Positions 16,823 to 25,350 of a DNA stretch of 64,000 nucleotides are shown piece after piece (the first letter of the stretch is position 1; every line of letters starts with the position of its first letter). The notes beneath the pieces were generated by a model that had not been told where the DNA came from, ran no database searches, and saw only the letters and a program-made list of their open reading frames with translations. Origin of the DNA: Cupriavidus sp. D39 (GTDB lineage Bacteria; Pseudomonadota; Gammaproteobacteria; Burkholderiales; Burkholderiaceae); assembly GCF_026627925.1 (NCBI RefSeq), contig NZ_JAPNLE010000001.1:1-64000 (forward strand), given 5' to 3'. The translations under genes were made by a program, and so were the position numbers.

Positions 16823-17104
16823 ATGCAAAAGACGTTTCGAGACAAGGAAGGCAACCTCGTTGAGGTTGTTTCGGTCGAAGTCGCCCCGCATGCTGGTGGC
16901 ATATCCCGCACCCTCACAAGGGTCGCCTTCTCAGAGCAGTTTGTGCCGGCGGAGGACCGCGTCTATCGGCAGGTCCAGGTGACTCTCGAAGAGCCGGCCG
17001 ATCTTTCCTTGCTGGCTTATTGGAACGGCACGCGCTGGCACGGCTGGCCGGTTCCTGAGCTTGCCCTTGTCGAGCATCCGGCAGCTTGCCCAGCGCTTGC
17101 CTGA
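16823..17104 (+). CDS. Hypothetical protein
   Basis: A 93-residue protein from the ATG at 16823 (MQKTFRDKEGNLVEVVSVEV), 8 bases after the preceding stop, so probably in the same transcript. The content is mainly beta-strand-like with LLAYWNGTRWHGWPVPE near the end. Family not recognised. The last 16 residues overlap another possible small gene in a different frame, so the true C-terminus should be treated with care. Confidence 0.55.
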   Translation: MQKTFRDKEGNLVEVVSVEVAPHAGGISRTLTRVAFSEQFVPAEDRVYRQVQVTLEEPADLSLLAYWNGTRWHGWPVPELALVEHPAACPALA

Positions 17105-17255
17105 TGTTGTCGAGGTAGACGACTCGGGGGCGGCGCGGGTGCGAGACGGGGAGGAAGTCATCCCGGTCGCGACCACGGAGATTGAAGTCGACGGTCACAA
17201 GATCCACACCTACTGCATCGATTGGTGGTGCTGGGAGCTGGCAACAGCCACCTGA
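17067..17255 (+). CDS. Possible small protein with TTG start
   Basis: A 62-residue frame starting at a TTG and overlapping the previous gene by 38 bases: SSIRQLAQRLPDVVEV, then IEVDGHKIHTYCIDWWCWEL. The amphipathic start and the Cys/Trp-rich end look like real protein, but there is no clear ribosome site. It could be the misframed end of the gene at 16823 (a shift in the opposite direction to the others in this window). Confidence 0.35.
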   Translation: MSSIRQLAQRLPDVVEVDDSGAARVRDGEEVIPVATTEIEVDGHKIHTYCIDWWCWELATAT

Positions 17256-17282
17256 GCACATTTGCGCATTGTCCATTCCATT

Positions 17283-17304
17283 TGCCCCGTCATCGAGCGG
17301 GGCA
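17283..17304 (+). promoter_or_regulatory. Leader stem-loop before the methylase-helicase gene
   Basis: TGCCCCG (17283-17289) pairs with CGGGGCA (17298-17304), followed by TTTTCC and then the ribosome site GGAG (17316-17319) and ATG 17325. It may act as a weak terminator or as one of the covarying leader stem-loops. Confidence 0.5.
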
Positions 17305-17324
17305 TTTTCCTTTCTGGAGTTCTC

Positions 17325-20300
17325 ATGAACCATTGGTACGACCCTCTGCGCGGACTTGTGAGCCTTGGCTCGCAGGCCGGCAAGATCGCAAATATGGGCG
17401 AGCTGCACGCCGCAAGGCAGCAGCATCTGTCCCAGTTCTTTACCCCCGACACGATCGCACGCTTGATGTGGTCCGTCGTGGCTGACTGGGCGCCGAATCG
17501 CAAGGTGGCGATCCTCGACAACTCAGTCGGCTCTGGCCGTCTTGTGCAGTTCTCCGATCCTGCGCGACACGTTGTCTTCGGTGTTGACGTGCATGCACCG
17601 ACGATTGAAGCGGTGCAGGGTGCTTTCGAGGCCGCGGGATTTGAAGGGAGCTTTCGGCATGCAGGGATGGAAGACATCCATCCGACGCGGTTCGACGTGG
17701 CCCTGATCAACCCGCCGTTCTCGATTCACCTGGAGTCCCCTCACCTGAAACCCTATGGGCTGACGCATTGGGGACGGTTTGGGCCGCACACCAGCGCAGT
17801 CAGTCACGAGTATGCGCTCCAGCAGGCTCTGGATGCTGCACAGGTTGTCGTGGCGTTGCTCCCTATGAGCTTCATCGAACGCACCCTAGCGGCGGAGCTG
17901 CACAGCTGGACAGATCCTGCAGTCGACATGCTCTCGCGGCTGGTCGGCGTGTTCGAGCTACCGGCTAATGCCTTCCGAGAGGAGGGCGCAGAAGTGCGCA
18001 CGGGGATCGCTGTGTTTGGACGGTATCGCAGCCACGGCAAGAAGGTGGTTAGGGATGAAGTGAAGTGCCTGAACGCCGGATTGCCATCCCTGGATCTGAA
18101 TTGGGACGATCGCAAGTACGGTGATCCGCGCCTGAATCATCAGCTGCTGGATGAGGATGGCCCCGCAATTACTAGGGCAGTCACCTCGCAGAAACGGGTA
18201 CGCATCGGCCACGACGGCAGACGCATCGTGCTGGGCTTTGAATGCGGCTTCACCGAGGCTATGGTCTTGAACAGGATCTTCGAACGGCGGATCGTAGCCC
18301 TGGACGGGCAACGTCTTCCCAAGGGTTTCCGGTACGCCGGGCAAGCCAGGCTCGATCTCGAAACGTACATGGTGCAGGCTGACCCGATGGCCGCGTTCGA
18401 TGGATTGCTGCGCTTGATTCGCAGCGCTGGCGGTGAGCCTGTTCTGGCACAAGGCTTCTTGGCGCACTTCGGTGCCCGTCTGCGGCGCAGCCTGCGTCAG
18501 GCCACGCCACTTCGCCATATTGCCTGGATCGCGGGTTCGGCGTCTGCCGAGACCCTGGAAGGGGTAGCACGCAAAACCTTCTGCGTCGATCGCACTCGCT
18601 GGGGCAGCCCGGTGGTGAAAGCGGGAGAAACGCTGAGCTTTGCCCGTACCGACGGCGGTCGTTATACCTATGAGCGGGCGGGGGAGAGCTATACCGTATC
18701 CCTTGACGAGCTGAACGCCCTGGCGCTGGTCCAGAACCAGTCCGAGGGGTGGGAAGCTGTACACGAGGGGCTTCGCACTCGGTATCCGGAGATGGCGGCC
18801 GCCCTGCACGCACGGGCCCGTGCGCTGGGCATTGATCGTTGGTTGGACTGGGAGTTCCAGCAGGATGACCTGGTCGAGCTGTTGCTCAAGCCTCTGGGAA
18901 CGGTCGTGGCCTGGGAGCAAGGTTGCGGCAAGTCCCGGTTGGCGGTGGCACTGATTCTGCTGTCGGGGGTTCGGCACGGCCTGATCGTGGTCGAATCTCG
19001 GCTCATCAGCGAACTGCAAAAGGAGTTTGCCAAGCTGGATTTGCCATGCGAGGCGGTGCACATCATCAACGGACCGGAGGACCTGGGCACGTTAAGCCGC
19101 ATCAACCTGATCTCCTATGAGCGCTTGCGCATGGTGGTAGACCGACGGCAGTCCTTGCGGGCTACCTACGCCCATCGTCTACGCCGGCGGATTGGATTGC
19201 TGGTGGCGGACGAAGGTGAGCGGTTGGCCAATCCCATGAGCGACCAGAGCCGCGCGCTATGGCAACTGTCCGCTCGCCGGCGATACGTTCTCACCGGCAG
19301 TCCGATTCCGAACTATCCGCGCGATGTGTTCGGCTTGATCGCGTTCACTGGTGGAGACGGTACCGCGGCGCAGCCTTACGGCTATCGGCGCGGGTATCTG
19401 CAATCCAACTGGCTAGCGACGGTTCAGCATGCGGTGCGCGGAATCGAACAGTTCCGAAACGACTTCGTTGTGCTCGAGTGGGTCACCTGGCAGTTTGCGG
19501 AGAGCCTGCAGGACGGGGCGAAGCGGGAGGTGCCCAAGATCGGCAATTTGCCGCTGTATCGCCAGATGCTGGCGCCGCACGTGAAGCGACGGCTGGTCTG
19601 CGAACCGGAAGTGGCTCGGTACATCCAGATCGACGACCCGGTTTCAGAGGTCATTGAGACTGAGTGGGATCCCGGCCATCTTGCGGTGTACATGAAGGCG
19701 GCCGACGAGTTCGCCGATTGGTATCGGAAGGTCCGCGGGGATGGGAAGGCAAACAACTTGCTGACCATCTTGGCCAGGATCCGCGCCGTGCACTTCGCTG
19801 CCAACTATCCGCAACACGGCCTGGAGGGCGTGGAGCGGCTGCATCAGCTGACCAGCAAGCAACGGGCGGTAATCGACCGCATGGAGGCAATCGCGGCAGA
19901 GGGCAAGAAGGCCATCCTCTTTGCTGAGAACCCCGGCGTGATCCGGCTGATCGCCAGCGAGCTGGACAAGCGTGGCGTGGAGACGGTGCCGTTCCACGGT
20001 GATATCCCCATCATCAAGCGCGTGGCCGACAAGGACAAGCGTTTTGTTGGTGGCGGCGCGACGGGCTTGCTTTGCACCAAGGCTTCCGGTCGTGCGGGCT
20101 ACAACCTGCCGATGGCCGACTACGTGCTTTTCTATGACCGCTCTTGGACCTGGCGCATCGAGTACCAGGCGATGCGCCGCGCGTTGCGTTGGGACCGCAA
20201 GGGCGTGCTCAAGGTGCTGTATTTCCATCTCCCGGGCAGCATCGACGTCTACCAGGACCAGATGGTTGCACACAAGCGCGACGCGATGCAGGCCGGGCTG

Positions 20301-20438
20301 GACTGGGCTACGCCAGAGCTGGAAGACGCGTCGTTCCTGCACATGGACACCGTGTTGGACGCGTTTGTTGATGACTTGGCGCTCCTGCGCGGCCAAAAGC
20401 CGCACGATCTGCGCAAACTATTGAAGGAGGCAGCATGA
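17325..20438 (+). CDS. N6-adenine methylase fused to SNF2-type helicase (DarB-like)
   Basis: A 1037-residue two-domain protein. N-terminal methyltransferase: SAM-binding motif I DNSVGSGRL (about residues 65-73) and catalytic NPPF (129-132), so the target is probably adenine N6. C-terminal SF2/SNF2 helicase: Walker A EQGCGKSRL (531-539), DEGER in motif II (629-633), RYVLTGSPIPN (motif III) and motifs V-VI in TKASGRAGYNL and YQAMRRALRWDRKG. No nuclease motif is visible, which separates it from type ISP and type III restriction enzymes. The layout is like DarB of phage P1, which protects incoming DNA; an anti-restriction or DNA-marking role on this replicon is inferred. GGAG precedes the ATG at 17325. 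Confidence 0.8.
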   Translation: MNHWYDPLRGLVSLGSQAGKIANMGELHAARQQHLSQFFTPDTIARLMWSVVADWAPNRKVAILDNSVGSGRLVQFSDPARHVVFGVDVHAPTIEAVQGAFEAAGFEGSFRHAGMEDIHPTRFDVALINPPFSIHLESPHLKPYGLTHWGRFGPHTSAVSHEYALQQALDAAQVVVALLPMSFIERTLAAELHSWTDPAVDMLSRLVGVFELPANAFREEGAEVRTGIAVFGRYRSHGKKVVRDEVKCLNAGLPSLDLNWDDRKYGDPRLNHQLLDEDGPAITRAVTSQKRVRIGHDGRRIVLGFECGFTEAMVLNRIFERRIVALDGQRLPKGFRYAGQARLDLETYMVQADPMAAFDGLLRLIRSAGGEPVLAQGFLAHFGARLRRSLRQATPLRHIAWIAGSASAETLEGVARKTFCVDRTRWGSPVVKAGETLSFARTDGGRYTYERAGESYTVSLDELNALALVQNQSEGWEAVHEGLRTRYPEMAAALHARARALGIDRWLDWEFQQDDLVELLLKPLGTVVAWEQGCGKSRLAVALILLSGVRHGLIVVESRLISELQKEFAKLDLPCEAVHIINGPEDLGTLSRINLISYERLRMVVDRRQSLRATYAHRLRRRIGLLVADEGERLANPMSDQSRALWQLSARRRYVLTGSPIPNYPRDVFGLIAFTGGDGTAAQPYGYRRGYLQSNWLATVQHAVRGIEQFRNDFVVLEWVTWQFAESLQDGAKREVPKIGNLPLYRQMLAPHVKRRLVCEPEVARYIQIDDPVSEVIETEWDPGHLAVYMKAADEFADWYRKVRGDGKANNLLTILARIRAVHFAANYPQHGLEGVERLHQLTSKQRAVIDRMEAIAAEGKKAILFAENPGVIRLIASELDKRGVETVPFHGDIPIIKRVADKDKRFVGGGATGLLCTKASGRAGYNLPMADYVLFYDRSWTWRIEYQAMRRALRWDRKGVLKVLYFHLPGSIDVYQDQMVAHKRDAMQAGLDWATPELEDASFLHMDTVLDAFVDDLALLRGQKPHDLRKLLKEAA

Positions 20439-20728
20439 AGGTAGACGACTGCAAGGTGAGCCTTGGCGACGGCATGGTGACGGTGAAGCGCAAAGGCACC
20501 CAGCGCCTGGTGATCGCCAACGTGCTCGGCACAATCGAGGCGGATGGCGTTGAGGTGATTTGCCTCGACCGCCTGGTCCACAGCCATTTTGAGGATGAAA
20601 TGGACGGGTGGAGGGTGGCGGGGGCGGTTACCACGCTGCTGTCCAGGCCACTCGGGCCTTTCCCCCGAAAGCTCGCTGAATTCGTGAGCTTTCTGGGCCA
20701 CCACCGGCTCAATCCGGCCGTAAGCTAG
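20435..20728 (+). CDS. Hypothetical protein coupled to the methylase-helicase
   Basis: A 97-residue protein whose ATG overlaps the stop of the methylase-helicase gene (ATGA at 20435-20438), so the two are translated together. The N-terminus is beta-rich (VSLGDGMVTVKRKGTQRLVI), followed by VICLDRLVHSHFEDEMDGW. No known family. Coupling suggests a partner or regulator of the large enzyme. A terminator follows about 47 bases downstream. Confidence 0.65.
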   Translation: MKVDDCKVSLGDGMVTVKRKGTQRLVIANVLGTIEADGVEVICLDRLVHSHFEDEMDGWRVAGAVTTLLSRPLGPFPRKLAEFVSFLGHHRLNPAVS

Positions 20729-20774
20729 TTCTGTAGCCCGACCCGCTACTTGACCCAAAGCTAATGATGTCCTC

Positions 20775-20801
20775 AGCCCTCCTTCGTGGAGGGCTTTTTT
20801 T
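20775..20801 (+). terminator. Intrinsic terminator after the methylase-helicase unit
   Basis: AGCCCTCC (20775-20782), loop TTCGT, GGAGGGCT (20788-20795), then a run of T to 20801. Closes the plus-strand unit. Confidence 0.9.
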
Positions 20802-21060
20802 ACAGGGGGACGGGAGAGTCAATGCATGCCCGGGGCGGTATGCACCTGGATTTGTTTCAAGAGTCGCCCAAAAAACTAGCCCCTCAGCAGCGCTCTCAGG
20901 CGAGCAACATTGCGGTTCGGCATCTGTATGGCTGAGCCGTTCGAGCGACAGGCGGCCAATACGGACTGCCTTACGCAGGTGGGTAGCGGTAGCCGACAAC
21001 ATCGAGCGCGGCGCTCGAGGGCATCTACTACTGACCGGCAATGCGCTCCGGTGCGTCGGC
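20802..21060. other. Intergenic stretch with no recognisable gene
   Basis: About 260 bases between the terminator and the end of the convergent SMEK gene. Short open frames exist on both strands but show no family character. It may be debris of an older mobile element; I see no inverted repeats or target duplications. Confidence 0.4.
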
Positions 21061-22404
21061 TCAAGGGAACACGATAGCAACGGGGCTCGAGGCTGAGCGC
21101 CGGTCTATCAACTCAGTCAGATTCTCCTGCAGCATGGGGGCGAGCCGGCTGGGTACGTCCCGGGTTGCTCTCAGTACCACTCCGTCGCTATAGATATAGT
21201 CCTTGTGATTACCGATCAACTGACCAGCGCGGTAGAGGTCCACGAGGAAGCTATCGCCCAGATAGCAACTCATTATGTTCGCTCGTGGCGCCTCATATAC
21301 CTCAATGTACGTCGTATCTCCCGTTTCAACTTGGTAGATCTCCGCTGCAAAGAAGAGCAGAAAAATGCCTTCTCGACAACCTCGGTACCTCAGCGGATCG
21401 CTGATGACAAGTCGAAAACAATCGACCGCGAATTCATTCGTCTTTCGGGAAAAAAGGAAGAAAGGCTCGTAGTCGTCTGCATTGGGATCCACGACGTCCT
21501 TGGTGGCGTCCACTTCGCGCAAGCTGAGCCCGGCCGGCATGAGCAGGCCGAGCCTCTCGCCGGTCGAACTGGCGTGCTTGACTAGGTCATATGCGCCTCG
21601 CAGGCTGCGCCGCCAGTCGGTTCCATTCTCCTCGCCAGGGCCGCCGCTGTAGATATGCGTGTAAGTCCCATCGATCCAGTCGCTGCTGACCCAGAACTGT
21701 TCGGCGACGTACTGGATTAGGTCCCTGCTGCACACCTCCGAAATGCTCATGGTGTCCGAAAAGATGCTACGTGTCATGCCAAACGAACTGAGTGCCTGCA
21801 CCGCGTCGGTGGTCCTGACATCGTGCGCATCGAGGAGATCGCGCAGGTGCTGGCCAGGCCGATCGGCGCCCAGTAAGTAGGGCCGGATCGCGGATCCGAG
21901 TTCGCTCTCCAGTCTCTTGTAAAAGGCCTCGAATTTGACCGGGTTGGCCGCAGCGACCAGGATATTGAATAGATCCCCTAGGTCGTAAATGTCTACCTTC
22001 GGATCGAAGCTGAAGGCGCCCTTTGCCCTGACAATTTGCTTGCTTTCATAAGTCTTCTGTTTGTCTGTGAGGACTATGAACTTTAGCTTTGAGAAAGTGC
22101 GGTCCAAGCGGTGCTTAAAGAACTTCCGCTGTGTCTCAAGGATTTTGGTGGTGCTCGACGTGGTCGTGACCTGAATCGCGCAACCCGCGGCCGCCGAACC
22201 AAGATCGATAGCGGGAAAGCTGGTTTTAAGGTTTAGGTTGACGAGGTCCTTGTAATCGAAGGCGATCTCCGCGAGATCCCGGGCAAGGGCCTCACCGAAG
22301 ATGGCGCCATCCTGCAGACGGGCCTTCGACTTGATCGCCACATAGTGCTTATAGGCGGCCAGATAGATCGCCAGGCGATCGGCTAAAGTTTGATTCGAGT
22401 TCAT
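21061..22404 (-). CDS. SMEK-domain protein, candidate conflict/defence gene
   Basis: A 447-residue protein. The first 130 residues fit the SMEK domain found next to defence-type genes: an N-terminal helix pair, FDYKDLVNLNLKTSFPAIDLG, then CAIQVTTTSSTTKILETQRKFF, which resembles a nuclease-like core (acidic residue in IDL, Gln in IQVT, Lys in KI). The remainder (about 150-447) has no motif I recognise; it is mixed alpha/beta with several aromatic segments. Base composition is visibly poorer in GC than the neighbours and the gene stands alone on the minus strand, both signs of separate acquisition. No ATPase or partner gene is adjacent. A defence role is inferred from the domain only. Confidence 0.6.
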   Translation of the reverse strand: MNSNQTLADRLAIYLAAYKHYVAIKSKARLQDGAIFGEALARDLAEIAFDYKDLVNLNLKTSFPAIDLGSAAAGCAIQVTTTSSTTKILETQRKFFKHRLDRTFSKLKFIVLTDKQKTYESKQIVRAKGAFSFDPKVDIYDLGDLFNILVAAANPVKFEAFYKRLESELGSAIRPYLLGADRPGQHLRDLLDAHDVRTTDAVQALSSFGMTRSIFSDTMSISEVCSRDLIQYVAEQFWVSSDWIDGTYTHIYSGGPGEENGTDWRRSLRGAYDLVKHASSTGERLGLLMPAGLSLREVDATKDVVDPNADDYEPFFLFSRKTNEFAVDCFRLVISDPLRYRGCREGIFLLFFAAEIYQVETGDTTYIEVYEAPRANIMSCYLGDSFLVDLYRAGQLIGNHKDYIYSDGVVLRATRDVPSRLAPMLQENLTELIDRRSASSPVAIVFP

Positions 22405-22635
22405 CGGTGTAGAAGGGCAGTCTGCAGGGTAAAAAGAGAGTGCGGGTTGAGAGGCCTGAGAGGCGCCACGATTTCCTGGGTCGGTCAGGCCAGCCTAGAG
22501 CGTGAGACAGTTCCGGCTAGCCTGCAGGCGATAGATTACTGGCAAAGCACGCGATGTCCATTTGTATCCGATGAGGGAATAAGAAGATGCACTTCCACTC
22601 AATGTCGCCCTCTGGCGCGCCGGCTGCAGTTGCGG

Positions 22636-22810
22636 TATTCTCTCGCCATCAACCGCGTCATTGACGCATCGACCACGCACCACCTGGTGCAAAGCTTCTT
22701 GCTTTACCTTGGACTGGGCCGCTCGCGGACCAACCAACGACGATTCTTTCTACCCCATCGGGAACCTGTTCCCGGTGCGGCAACGGGTTCCCTATCTTTT
22801 CGGAGAACCC
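22636..22810 (+). promoter_or_regulatory. Repeated leader element copy 2 and PRTRC operon leader
   Basis: TATTCT (22636-22641), 13 nt, then GCGTCATTGACGC (22655-22667) with ATCGA (22668-22672). A stem-loop CGGGAAC (22759-22765)/GTTCCCG (22768-22774) follows, and GGGTTC (22785-22790) can pair with GAACCC (22805-22810) next to the ribosome site GGAG (22802-22805). The 230 bases between the SMEK gene and this promoter hold nothing I can identify. Confidence 0.7.
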
Positions 22811-22814
22811 CACA

Positions 22815-24506
22815 ATGTCCAATTTTACTGTCCCCCTGCGCAAGATCCGCCACAGGGTGAACCCCCGTACCCACCGCAACGAAGCCAAGTTCATGGAACT
22901 GCGCGCTTCGATCAAGGTTCACGGGGTCATTCAGCCCATTCTGGTTCGGCCCATCGAGCCGGACGGCGAGTACGAGTACGAACATATCGCCGGCGAGAGC
23001 CGCCTGGATGCGGCCGAGGCGGAACATGGCCTCGACTATGAGATGCCAGTCCTCGTCAAGGATGTCGATGACGAGACCGCGGACATGCTCGCGCTGATAG
23101 AGAACGCGCAGCGCGCGGACATGGCCCCGTCGGACGAAGCCGTATGGGCTGCTCGTCTTGTGGGCAAGCTCAAGGGCGACCGGGAGGAGGCCGCCCGTGT
23201 AATCGGCTGGTCGCGCTCCAAGCTTGACAAGCGCCTCGCGCTCATGAACTGCAGCGCGTTGGTGCTCCAAGCGCTATCCCGCGAGCAGATCAATCTTGGG
23301 CATGCCGAGCTTCTGGCCACTCTGGCTAAGGAGAAGCAGGACACGCTTCTGCCCGTCATTACCAGCGAGGGCAAGTCGGTCGCGGAGCTCAAAGCGACGA
23401 TCGAGCAAGTTGCCTGCAGCCTGGCGGCCGCGATCTTCGATAAGGCCGATTGCGCGCAGTGCCCGCATAACTCCTCGATGCAAGTCGAGATGTTTAGCGA
23501 GGCGATTGCGTCCGGCAACTGCACGAGCGCCGCCTGTTTCAAGGAAAAGACCGAGAAGGAGCTCAGCACGGTTGCCTACGGCCTCAAGGACGAGTATCCA
23601 GTCGTCCGCATCGTGCGTGCTGGTGAGAACCACACGCGCATCCAGTTGCTGGCTGACGGCCCGACCGGGGTGGGTGATGAGCAGGCCAAGGCTTGCCACG
23701 GTTGCCAGAACTTCGGCGCTGCCGTGAGCGGACTGCCCGATTCGTTGGGCAAGGTCTACCGCAGCCAATGCTTCGATACGCCGTGCCACACCAAAAAGGT
23801 GGCAGCGCGCCTCAAGGCTGACCGCGACGTGAAGGCTGAAGGGGCGAAAGCCGCTAAGGCTGGTGCCTCGGCAGCTGGTATTCAGGCCGGCAAGGCCACC
23901 GCCAGCGGGAAGCCGAAGACGCAGGACGCTGAGAAGCCGGTCACGGCCGTGTCGGAAACCGACCGCGTCAAGGCCTATCGCGTCGCTCTCTGGCGCAAGG
24001 CTTTGCGCCGCGAGGTGGCGAAGGATCCGAACATGGCCAATCAGTACCTGCTCGCCATGGGCATGACCGGCTTGTCGCGGAACATCACAGCGGAAAGCAT
24101 GGGCAAGCTCTTTGAGAAGATCGCCGACGAGAAGGCTTCGTCGATCGATCTGGCTGCCAACCTGCACGGCGTCCACGCGCTCGAGGCAGGGCAGCGCCAC
24201 AACCTGACAATCGCACTCGCAGTATCAGCGATCGAGGGTATTGAGGTGAACCATCTGGTCACGCTGTGCAAGTACCAAAAGCTTGACCTGACGCAGCACT
24301 GGAACCTTCAGCAATCGAAGGACTTTCTGGAATTGCTGACCAAATCCGAGATGAAGGTGATCGCGGATGAGCTGGGCTTGCGCCAAAAGATCGGTGCTGG
24401 CTTCGCCAAACTCTTTGCCAATTCCAAGGCCGACCTGGTCACCGCACTGCTGGCTGTCGACGGTTTCGACTATGCCGGCAAGCTGCCCAAGGTCCTGCAT
24501 TTCTAA
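22815..24506 (+). CDS. PRTRC system ParB-family protein
   Basis: A 563-residue protein. The N-terminal ParB/Spo0J nuclease-like domain is clear: IRHRVNPRTHRNEAKFMELRASI is broken here as RKIRHRVNPRTH and FMELRASIKVHGVIQPILV, then HIAGESRLDAAE (Box II, where GESR replaces the usual GERR) and a helix-turn-helix (EEAARVIGWSRSKLDKRLAL). The middle has Cys pairs (CAQCPHN, CTSAACF, CHGCQNF, CFDTPCH) suggesting a zinc-binding module, and the C-terminal 150 residues are helical. It heads the PRTRC cassette and is presumed to bind DNA. No ParA gene is seen nearby. Confidence 0.9.
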   Translation: MSNFTVPLRKIRHRVNPRTHRNEAKFMELRASIKVHGVIQPILVRPIEPDGEYEYEHIAGESRLDAAEAEHGLDYEMPVLVKDVDDETADMLALIENAQRADMAPSDEAVWAARLVGKLKGDREEAARVIGWSRSKLDKRLALMNCSALVLQALSREQINLGHAELLATLAKEKQDTLLPVITSEGKSVAELKATIEQVACSLAAAIFDKADCAQCPHNSSMQVEMFSEAIASGNCTSAACFKEKTEKELSTVAYGLKDEYPVVRIVRAGENHTRIQLLADGPTGVGDEQAKACHGCQNFGAAVSGLPDSLGKVYRSQCFDTPCHTKKVAARLKADRDVKAEGAKAAKAGASAAGIQAGKATASGKPKTQDAEKPVTAVSETDRVKAYRVALWRKALRREVAKDPNMANQYLLAMGMTGLSRNITAESMGKLFEKIADEKASSIDLAANLHGVHALEAGQRHNLTIALAVSAIEGIEVNHLVTLCKYQKLDLTQHWNLQQSKDFLELLTKSEMKVIADELGLRQKIGAGFAKLFANSKADLVTALLAVDGFDYAGKLPKVLHF

Positions 24507-24552
24507 GCCGCCGTTCGGCGGTCTACATCCACCATTCTTTTAGAGGTTTCCC

Positions 24553-25026
24553 ATGTCCTTTTTCCAGGAACTGGCAACGCTCGTGCGTACGTGCGAGAAG
24601 GTTGTCCTTACCATCACCCCGCAAGGGGAGAATCTCACTGTGTTCGTGGCCCCAGTTGTGAAGAACGCAACCGATCCGGCCCTTGCGACACCGATGGTGC
24701 TCACGGGCACACCGCAGGAGCTCGACGAGAGCTTCACGGCTGCGATGCAGTCGGTTGTTGCTGCGCGTGCGGAGCTGGTCGACCAGATCGAAGCAACCGC
24801 TTCGATCCTAAAGGCGGCGACCGCCAAGCAATCGAACAAGGCCACCAAGGCCTTGGCGAAGGCGGGCAAGCCCGACGGCGAGCTATCTTCGGAAGGCGAT
24901 GACGATGACGGCAATGCAAATAGCTTGTCCTCGGATGGCGCGTCTGCGCAGGAACCCGTTGGTGAGGCTGTCGTACCTGCGCCGGTGGCCAAGCCGACTG
25001 GCACAAACCTCGCTGACCTAATCTAA
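24553..25026 (+). CDS. PRTRC system protein E
   Basis: A 157-residue protein beginning MSFFQELATLVRTCEKVVLT. The first 70 residues are beta-rich (ITPQGENLTVFVAPVVKNA), matching the PRTRC E family; residues 75-110 are helical, and the C-terminal 50 are low-complexity, acidic (EGDDDDGNANSL) and Pro/Val-rich. Size and position between ParB and protein C fit the cassette. Molecular function is unknown. Confidence 0.8.
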   Translation: MSFFQELATLVRTCEKVVLTITPQGENLTVFVAPVVKNATDPALATPMVLTGTPQELDESFTAAMQSVVAARAELVDQIEATASILKAATAKQSNKATKALAKAGKPDGELSSEGDDDDGNANSLSSDGASAQEPVGEAVVPAPVAKPTGTNLADLI

Positions 25027-25035
25027 GGGGAACCC

Positions 25036-25251
25036 ATGATCGAAGTGAAGACGCTCGTTCGCGAGTTCATCTACAACGGCATGAACCTGCCTGACCCCGG
25101 ACCGGCCTTTACGGCGGACCAAGTGCGCGACATGTACACCGCCCAGTACCCCGAGCTGACCACCGCCGCGGTGGATGGCCCGGTGCACCAAGGCGATACC
25201 GCACGCTACACCTTTGTCCGCGCAGCGGGCGCAAAGGGATGCCGTGCGTAA
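25036..25251 (+). CDS. PRTRC system protein C (ubiquitin-like candidate)
   Basis: A 71-residue protein: MIEVKTLVREFIYNGMNLPD, a helix TADQVRDMYTAQYPELTTA, then ARYTFVRAAGAKGCRA. Strand-strand-helix-strand order and size are those of a beta-grasp (ubiquitin/MoaD-like) fold, and PRTRC C is the cassette's best candidate for the modifier handled by the ThiF, E2-like and JAMM proteins. It lacks a plain C-terminal Gly-Gly; GAKGCRA would need trimming or another chemistry. It starts 9 bases after protein E. Confidence 0.75.
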   Translation: MIEVKTLVREFIYNGMNLPDPGPAFTADQVRDMYTAQYPELTTAAVDGPVHQGDTARYTFVRAAGAKGCRA

Positions 25252-25350
25252 GCGCGATCTCATGAAAGCCCTGGCCGACCCGGCCGGGGGCTTTTCCTCC
25301 GACAAGCTGCCCGTCAGGGCGGTTTTTCATTTTGACAAGGAGAACGAGCA

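Noticed and set aside
17325..20438. Reading the methylase-helicase as a type I or type ISP restriction enzyme
   Set aside because: No nuclease motif or specificity-subunit gene was found; a nuclease-free fusion fits better.
20764..21096. Possible small genes downstream of the methylase-helicase terminator
   Set aside because: Frames on both strands overlap the terminator or the SMEK gene end and lack ribosome sites and protein-like composition.
25262..25345. Strong terminator between PRTRC proteins C and F
   Set aside because: There are GC-rich inverted repeats followed by short T runs, but stems are short and the downstream genes belong to the same cassette; kept only as a note in the protein F entry.
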